Shown here: one piece after another, positions 6,105 to 9,833 of the stretch | Position numbering within the stretch: position 1 is the stretch's first letter | How the letters are laid out: each line of letters opens with the position of its first letter | Translations under genes and position numbers: made by a program | Notes under the pieces: generated by a model | What the model was told of the DNA's origin: nothing | Databases searched by the model: none | Seen by the model: the letters and a program-made list of their open reading frames with translations, nothing else | Source: an uncultured Gammaproteobacteria bacterium | GTDB taxonomy: Bacteria; Pseudomonadota; Gammaproteobacteria; GCA-2729495 | DNA: 9,833 nt | Assembly: GCA_947258805.1 (NCBI GenBank) | Contig: CAMYJV010000147.1 | Span: 1-9,833 of the forward strand | Reading direction: 5' to 3'

Positions 6105-6472
6105 TTGTCTGTCTCGCGAAATTCAGAGAACAGGAGCATAACCCGCATTCGCTAACCCGGCTTCCGACATCCCGGGCGTTGCGACGCTTGGCCAGGCAGC
6201 TGGTGTCCAATCCACCCAGCCAGGTCGTGGTAAGCAGAAACTATTGGTGCCGGCAGACTTCTCCCCTACTGTGGCGCCCCGAGGGGGCACGCGCCTCCGG
6301 CTGGCGCCTGCAAGTCCAATCCCTGAAGCAGACAGGGCACGGCCGCAAGCCCCAGAGGTTGACGCACCGATGGCTCCCGTCAGAAAGCCGATCCCCGACG
6401 CCAAACGGCCCGGCCCCGTGCCTTCCGGCGCTGTGTCAGAATCTCCTTACCAGGCACGACCGAGAGCCCGCC
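6105..6472. other. Divergent intergenic region between the RidA-family and nuclease genes
   Basis: No convincing gene. Open frames cross it on both strands, but they have low-complexity composition and no ribosome binding site. A GC-rich hairpin (CCCC-GAG-GGGG with flanking GTG/CAC) lies at about 6269-6288. A TTGACG at 6359-6364 could be a -35 box, but no good -10 follows. Promoters for both flanking genes must lie here, though none can be fixed by eye. Confidence 0.45.
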
Positions 6473-7258
6473 ATGTCCCGTTTTTACAACCCCCACCGCA
6501 GCCGCAACAAGTACGTGCCGGGCGACCCGAAGCCCTTCAACCTGAGCCGGTCGAAGATCGACCTGTTCATCGACTGTCCGCGCTGTTTCTACATCGACCG
6601 GCGCCTGGGCACCGGGCGGCCGCCGGGCTTTCCGTTCAACCTGAACAGCGCGGTCGACCGGCTGCTGAAGGCCGAGTTCGACATCCACCGCGCGGCGGGT
6701 ACGCAGCACCCGCTGCAGGAAAAATATGGCATCGACGCCCGGCCCATCGCCCACGAGCAGCTCGACGAGTGGCGTGAGAACTTCAAGGGGGTGCAGTACC
6801 TGCATCGCGCGACCAAGTTTCGCGTCAGCGGCGCCATCGACGACCTGTGGCTCGACGAGCAAGCCGAATTCGTGGTGGTGGACTACAAGGCCACATCAAA
6901 ATCCACAGCCATCACCTCGCTGGATCAAGACTGGCACGTCAGCTACAAGCGCCAGATGGAGGTGTACCAGTGGCTGCTGCGCAAAAACGGTTACAAGGTG
7001 TCGCCCACGGGCTACTTCGTTTACTGCAACGGCCGGGCGGACGAGGCGGCCTTCGACGGCAAGCTGGAATTCGACGTCACGCTGATCCCCTACGAGGGTG
7101 ACGACAGCTGGGTGGAGCCCACGTTAACCCTGATCCGCGAGTGCTTGCACGACGACGACATCCCGGCCGCCGGCCCGGAGTGCGACTTTTGCGCGTATTA
7201 TGACGCCCGGGGAGAGGTAAGCCATGAGCCGAGAAATAGAACTCTACCGCTGGCATAA
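6473..7258 (+). CDS. PD-(D/E)XK nuclease family protein (Cas4/RecB-like)
   Basis: A 261-residue protein. The start is taken at 6473 because GAGAG lies 6 nt upstream and the conserved sequence begins there; the frame is open further upstream, but that part is GC-biased and unlike protein. The N-terminal 'SRSKIDLFIDCPRCFYIDRRLG' region (residues 25-46) is typical of Cas4/AddB/RecB-like nucleases. Catalytic residues can be placed: Asp123 ('GAIDD'), the 'D-Y-K' motif at 137-139 and the 'QMEVY' (Q-x3-Y) motif at 161-165. Cysteines at 35, 38, 224, 237 and 240 (C-terminal 'CDFCAYY') could hold a [4Fe-4S] cluster as in Cas4 and AddB. Expected activity is DNA end processing or exonuclease. There is no CRISPR array or cas gene in the window, so it is a stand-alone member. 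It overlaps the next gene by 35 nt. Confidence 0.75.
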   Translation: MSRFYNPHRSRNKYVPGDPKPFNLSRSKIDLFIDCPRCFYIDRRLGTGRPPGFPFNLNSAVDRLLKAEFDIHRAAGTQHPLQEKYGIDARPIAHEQLDEWRENFKGVQYLHRATKFRVSGAIDDLWLDEQAEFVVVDYKATSKSTAITSLDQDWHVSYKRQMEVYQWLLRKNGYKVSPTGYFVYCNGRADEAAFDGKLEFDVTLIPYEGDDSWVEPTLTLIRECLHDDDIPAAGPECDFCAYYDARGEVSHEPRNRTLPLA

Positions 7259-7562
7259 CGGCACCGTCGCCGGCGACGTGAAGCTGATCGTCGAGGTGGC
7301 CGCGATCCGCCTGGAAGACCACAACGTCGGCGAGCTCTGCGAAGACGTGTGGGATGACCAAGCCCATGACCAGGTGCTGTCGGTTGATACCCACGGCGCC
7401 GCGCAGGTGCTCAGTCACCTGGGCGTGGAATTTGGCGATGAGCCTATCGACACACTGGCCGAACACCTGCAGAAGACCCTGAATGGCTGTAGCGACGCGG
7501 TGACCCAGTTCCGCGAGCTGATGGAGTCAGCGGGTGTCAAAATCACCGACAGCGCTGCGTAG
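7224..7562 (+). CDS. Small acidic protein of unknown function, translationally coupled to the nuclease
   Basis: A 112-residue protein I do not recognise. GGGGAGAGG lies 5-13 nt upstream of the ATG at 7224, inside the end of the nuclease gene, and the 35-nt overlap points to coupled translation. About 22 Asp/Glu against about 7 Lys/Arg give a strongly acidic protein. It starts with predicted beta strands ('IELYRWH', 'DVKLIVEVAAIRL'), followed by alternating strands and a C-terminal helix ('AVTQFRELMESAG'). There is no signal peptide, membrane segment or metal motif. Its tight link to a nuclease suggests a partner or regulator, but that is inference from position and charge only. The BIME repeat starts 80 nt after its stop. 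Confidence 0.7.
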   Translation: MSREIELYRWHNGTVAGDVKLIVEVAAIRLEDHNVGELCEDVWDDQAHDQVLSVDTHGAAQVLSHLGVEFGDEPIDTLAEHLQKTLNGCSDAVTQFRELMESAGVKITDSAA

Positions 7563-7642
7563 GAAGAAGATCTCCGAGACTCAATCCATTTGCGCCGGCA
7601 AACTGGTGTGTGTCCCTCTGGCCGCCAGTGAAATGCGGTGCT

Positions 7643-7711
7643 GGTGGGAGCGGCTTTAGCCGCGACAGAGCCACAGTAGATCCGCTCATCGCGGCTAAAG
7701 CCGCTCCCACC
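7643..7711. repeat. REP/BIME element, copy A
   Basis: Two perfectly inverted 23-nt arms (7643-7665 and 7689-7711) with core GGGAGCGGCTTTAGCCGCG, separated by a 23-nt spacer. Each arm is itself a small hairpin (GCGGCT-TT-AGCCGC). This is the extragenic palindrome type mobilised by RAYT transposases in Pseudomonas-like gammaproteobacteria. A second copy with the same geometry is at 8917-8985. Confidence 0.88.
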
Positions 7712-7835
7712 GGGGAGATGTGGCAAATTGGCGTATAGCAACGAGTCTTGCGGGGAATGATGATTCCACCACAATGACCTTCCCCTTTACATAAGCTAAC
7801 TGGTCCCATGGCCGCGTCGGGGCGCCAGCTCAAGG

Positions 7836-7873
7836 GGCCGGTTCTATTTGCCCAGCAAATGGTGACTGTGGCC
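7836..7873. repeat. Dispersed palindromic intergenic repeat, copy 2
   Basis: The core CTATTTGC (7844-7851) pairs with GCAAATGG (7855-7862), and the outer arms GGCC (7836-7839) and GGCC (7870-7873) close the stem. The 21-nt centre differs from the element at 5662-5700 at only two positions, while the outer arms have diverged. Confidence 0.6.
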
Positions 7874-8027
7874 ACCCAGGCAACAGTGCGCCCCATTTCG
7901 GTTTCTCCCTAGCCCGTTCACCTTGACGGGGTACCTGCGTTAACCGACCATATCCCTTGATCACCGATGACGCACCAGGGCGCTGTTTCGCGGCAGCTCT
8001 CTGTCTCTCCAGTAGAACAAGGAGACA

Positions 8028-8754
8028 ATGGTGCGTACCAACAATAATGATGATCTCACCAGCTTCATTCGCTTAATCGCCTTGCTGGCCCTGATCGCCG
8101 GGCTCGTCGGCATGTCCCAGGCCCAGGCGGCCGCCTTGCAGATAGATGAACCCTGGCAAAGTACCGGCAGCAACACCGGCACCGTGGACGGTGCGGCCCT
8201 GACGGCCACCGCCAGCAGGTGGCGCGGAGACTTCAATAACGACACCCCGCTGTACGCACGCCCCGACCTGTGGGGCGCCAACGCCTTGCCCGCCGGCACT
8301 ATTGGCGATTTCTTCAGTTTCCAATTCGGTGCGAACACGAGCGATACAGTCACCGTGACGCTGAACGCCGCCCTGACCAACCCGATTTTCTACATCGGTG
8401 ACCTGGACGTGATTGGTGCGACCGTTACGGTCAGCAGCAACGGCACTAACTTCACCAGCAACGCCGACGGCGAATGGGTGGGCGACACGTTGAACGTGCT
8501 GTCCGGTGCGCCGCAGGAAACCACCGGTGCCTTCGCCACGGTGCAATACCTTGGCACTTTCGCAGCGGGTGAAAGCTTCGTGTTCGACATCGATTACGGC
8601 GTCGATACATTCAGCAGCGACAACCTACGCTGCCGACACGTTCAGCAGCGACAATATGGCTATTGGTGTCGGCGTGATCCCGCTGCCGCCCGCGGTTTTC
8701 CTGTTCGGCTCTGCCCTGGGCCTGCTCGGCTGGGTCCGCCGACGCGCCCGGTAA
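8028..8754 (+). pseudogene. Secreted protein with PEP-CTERM/VPLPA-type sorting tail, interrupted by a frameshift
   Basis: The start at 8028 is supported by AGGAG 3 nt upstream. Residues about 1-34 form a signal peptide (hydrophobic 'LIALLALIAGLVG', then AQA-A cleavage region). The mature part is beta-rich and Asn/Thr/Gly-rich ('DFFSFQFGANTSDTVTV', 'FYIGDLDVIGATVTVSS'), as in PEP-CTERM surface proteins. In the starting frame the sequence turns to nonsense after 'DTFSSDN' (8624). In the next frame it continues as 'YAADTFSSDNMAIGVG' and ends in 'VIPLPPAVFLFGSALGLL' plus 'GWVRRRAR', a proline-rich box, transmembrane segment and basic end: an exosortase sorting signal. Removing one C at 8624-8625 gives an intact protein of 241 residues. 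It may be a true pseudogene, a variable allele or a sequence error. No exosortase gene is in the window. Confidence 0.75.
8601..8661 (+). repeat. Imperfect tandem repeat at the frameshift site
   Basis: ATTCAGCAGCGACAA (8609-8623) recurs as GTTCAGCAGCGACAA (8640-8654), an offset of 31 nt. Both encode 'DTFSSDN'. Differences between the units are mostly third-position (GAT/GAC, ACA/ACG), indicating an older in-frame 30-nt coding repeat that later gained one base at 8624-8625. Confidence 0.75.
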
Positions 8755-8785
8755 CCGGGGGGCAGCCATCCTTCAATTCCGCCGG

Positions 8786-8885
8786 TAGGAGCGGTTCTCC
8801 GCGGGTGCGAACCGTAGGGTGCACTCCGTGCACCATCCTCCAATAACCGCCGTCCAAAAAGACGGTGCGCAGAGCGCACCCTGCA
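8786..8885. repeat. Cluster of palindromic repeats downstream of the PEP-CTERM gene
   Basis: A REP-like half (GTAGGAGCGG-TTCT-CCGCG, about 8785-8803) is followed by two inverted hairpin elements: GGTGCAC-TCC-GTGCACC (8818-8834) and GGTGCGC-AGA-GCGCACC (8864-8880). The second is the reverse complement of the first over about 24 nt, with five differences, all transitions. Between them CCGTC/GACGG (about 8849-8864) can pair. This is a second repeat family beside the BIMEs. Confidence 0.65.
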
Positions 8886-8916
8886 ATTCCTGCCCACTGA
8901 CAGCATCGGTGGTCTT

Positions 8917-8985
8917 GGTGAGAGCGGCTTCAGCCGCGACAGAGCCATGGCACATTCATTCATCGTGGCTAAAGCCGCTCCCACC
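8917..8985. repeat. REP/BIME element, copy B
   Basis: It has the same 23-23-23 arrangement as copy A: arms 8917-8939 and 8963-8985, with core GAGCGGCTTCAGCCGCG, and a spacer beginning CAGAGCCA like that of copy A. The right arm carries one change (TCGTGG instead of TCGCGG). The orientation is the same as copy A, so the two are direct repeats of a 69-nt unit 1.27 kb apart. Confidence 0.85.
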
Positions 8986-9159
8986 AAGAGGCATGCCGGG
9001 GCGCATTCCCGGTCATCGGCGTTGGCTGCATCACCAGTCCTGTTAACCCGCAAGACTTGCAGTGACGGGGTCTGCGCCGCCATGGCAGGCCTTATGTAAA
9101 AGCCGGGACGAGGCCCGAAGCCTTGCGCAGCAATGGCCGTGCGCCTGGGCGGCAAATCC

Positions 9160-9188
9160 TTGACTTAGACCATTATTGTGCCTAAATT
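9160..9188 (+). promoter_or_regulatory. Sigma-70-type promoter for the DUF6502 gene
   Basis: TTGACT (9160-9165) matches the -35 consensus at 5 of 6, with a 17-nt spacer and TAAATT (9183-9188) as -10 (4 of 6). Transcription would start at about 9194-9197, at or next to the ATG at 9197, so the mRNA should be leaderless or nearly so; accordingly no Shine-Dalgarno is seen. Confidence 0.55.
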
Positions 9189-9201
9189 CCTCAATAATGG
9201 T
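9169..9201. promoter_or_regulatory. Perfect 10-bp inverted repeat overlapping promoter and start codon (operator candidate)
   Basis: ACCATTATTG (9169-9178) and CAATAATGGT (9192-9201) are exact reverse complements separated by 13 nt, with half-site centres 23 bp apart (about two helical turns). The left arm lies between -35 and -10; the right arm covers the predicted start site and the ATG. This suits binding by a dimeric repressor, possibly autoregulation. Confidence 0.55.
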
Positions 9202-9833
9202 TGATCACTTGAGATTGAGCGCGCTGGCCGCCTGTCGTGCGGTGCTGCGACCCCTGGTCCGGATGCTGCTCAAGCACGGCGTGATGCACAAAGAGTTTGT
9301 GGAGCTGAGCAAGGAAATCTATGTGGACGTCGCCCGGCGCGAGTACGGCCTTCGTGGCCGGCCGACGAACGTGTCGCGCGTGGTATTGCTGACCGGCATC
9401 GGCCGCAAGGAAGTGTCCCGGCTGCGGGATCAGCTGGAACAAGCAGCGCCCGCCGCCGGGCAAGCGGCCACACAGGGGAAGCAAAACCGCATTGCCCGGG
9501 TGCTGTCCGGCTGGCACCAGGATGCCGATTACCTGGACGCCGGCGGCGAGCCGCTGGTGCTGCCTGTGGAAGGCCCGGCCCCGAGCTACGAAGACCTCGT
9601 GAAGCGCTATGGCGGTGATGTCCCGGGCGTCACGATCTTTCGAGAACTGCAACGCACCGGCGCAATCCGCGCCGTTAACGGCAACAGGATCGAAGTCCTG
9701 CGTCGCAACTACCGGCTCGACACTGCCGACCCCGAGGCGCTGACCCGCGCCGGCAGCGTGCTGGCAGACATCGGCCACACGGTGACGCACAACCTGTACC
9801 ACGACGCTAAAGAGCCCACTCGTTTCGAAGCCC
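9197..9833 (+). CDS. DUF6502 family protein, 3' end outside the window
   Basis: The frame is open from the ATG at 9197 to the window edge, 212 codons, with no stop. The N-terminus has the pattern known from DUF6502: 'LRPLVRMLLKHGVMHKEFVE' (residues about 18-37), a helical region like a winged-helix DNA-binding fold, then 'TNVSRVVLLTGIGRKEVSRL' and the conserved 'RVLSGWHQDADYLD' and 'PSYEDLVKRYGGDVPG' blocks, followed by 'ELQRTGAIRAVNGNRIEVLRR'. The family is uncharacterised; the 'LTG..RKEV.RLR' section resembles helix-turn-helix and suggests a regulator, which is inference. Translation probably starts on a leaderless mRNA. The opposite strand also has a long open frame, but the plus frame carries the family conservation. 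Confidence 0.78.
   Translation, partial: MVDHLRLSALAACRAVLRPLVRMLLKHGVMHKEFVELSKEIYVDVARREYGLRGRPTNVSRVVLLTGIGRKEVSRLRDQLEQAAPAAGQAATQGKQNRIARVLSGWHQDADYLDAGGEPLVLPVEGPAPSYEDLVKRYGGDVPGVTIFRELQRTGAIRAVNGNRIEVLRRNYRLDTADPEALTRAGSVLADIGHTVTHNLYHDAKEPTRFEA

Larger units (their letters stand above)
7563..8027. other. Repeat-containing intergenic region upstream of the PEP-CTERM gene
   Basis: It holds a BIME (7643-7711), a second copy of a dispersed palindrome (7836-7873), and about 150 nt of leader for the gene at 8028. A TTGACG at 7923-7928 with CATATC at 7949-7954 (20-nt spacing) is a poor promoter candidate. AGGAG at 8020-8024 is a good ribosome binding site for 8028. No gene was found. Confidence 0.5.

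Noticed and set aside
6123..6404. 93-codon minus-strand frame upstream of the RidA-family gene
   Set aside because: Low-complexity Ala/Gly/Ser composition, no ribosome binding site and no recognisable motif; it fills an intergenic region.
7543..7896. 117-codon minus-strand frame
   Set aside because: It reads through the BIME and the dispersed palindrome, whose translations (for example 'LSRLKPLP') are typical false genes made by REP elements.
7643..8985. CRISPR array
   Set aside because: There are only two 69-nt units far apart, each internally inverted; no regular short repeats with unique spacers, and the Cas4-like nuclease nearby has no cas partners.
8625..9155. 176-codon minus-strand frame downstream of the PEP-CTERM gene
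   Set aside because: It is composed of translated repeat elements and the antisense of the sorting-tail region; no family signature.
9191..9802. 203-codon minus-strand frame opposite the DUF6502 gene
   Set aside because: The plus strand carries recognisable DUF6502 conservation and a promoter; the minus frame is Gln/His/Val-rich without motifs.

Overview
The window looks like a chromosomal piece of a moderately GC-rich gammaproteobacterium, probably environmental and not assignable further from sequence alone. Supporting signs are REP/BIME-type palindromes of the 'GGGAGCGGCTT-AGCCGCGA' kind known from Pseudomonas and relatives, outer-membrane lipoproteins, class I c-di-GMP (GEMM-I) riboswitches, and a secreted protein ending in a PEP-CTERM/VPLPA-type sorting tail.

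Left part (1-5140): a fragment of a leftward gene (possibly an LLM-class flavin oxidoreductase) is followed by two rightward paralogous lipoprotein genes. The first (272-958) is short: signal peptide, one Ig-like repeat, one fibronectin type III domain. The second (1706-5095) is long: signal peptide, N-terminal region, three Ig-like repeats, a CBM6/35-like carbohydrate-binding domain, three more Ig-like repeats and the same type III domain. The long gene has a leader of about 420 nt with two consecutive c-di-GMP-I aptamers (1284-1383 and 1488-1589), and P1, P2 and the ligand-site residues can be traced in both. The leader of the short gene is recognisably related (same 3' hairpin, same spacing, same ribosome binding site) but lacks the aptamer cores. 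The most economical reading is a c-di-GMP-controlled cell-surface adhesion or polysaccharide-binding module, duplicated together with its leader.

Middle part (5225-7562): two leftward genes (a DUF1761 membrane protein and a RidA-family protein lacking the catalytic arginine) are separated by a structured intergenic repeat. Diverging from them is a rightward pair: a Cas4/RecB-like PD-(D/E)XK nuclease with cysteines suited to an Fe-S cluster, and a small, very acidic protein of unknown function whose start overlaps the nuclease end by 35 nt.

Right part (7563-9833): a secreted PEP-CTERM-type protein gene (8028-8754) is broken by one extra base inside an imperfect tandem repeat. Two nearly identical 69-nt BIME elements flank it. 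Another inverted palindrome pair lies downstream. The window ends inside a DUF6502 family gene whose promoter predicts a leaderless or nearly leaderless mRNA and whose start codon lies inside a perfect 10-bp inverted repeat. No rRNA, tRNA, CRISPR array, insertion sequence or integrase was recognised.
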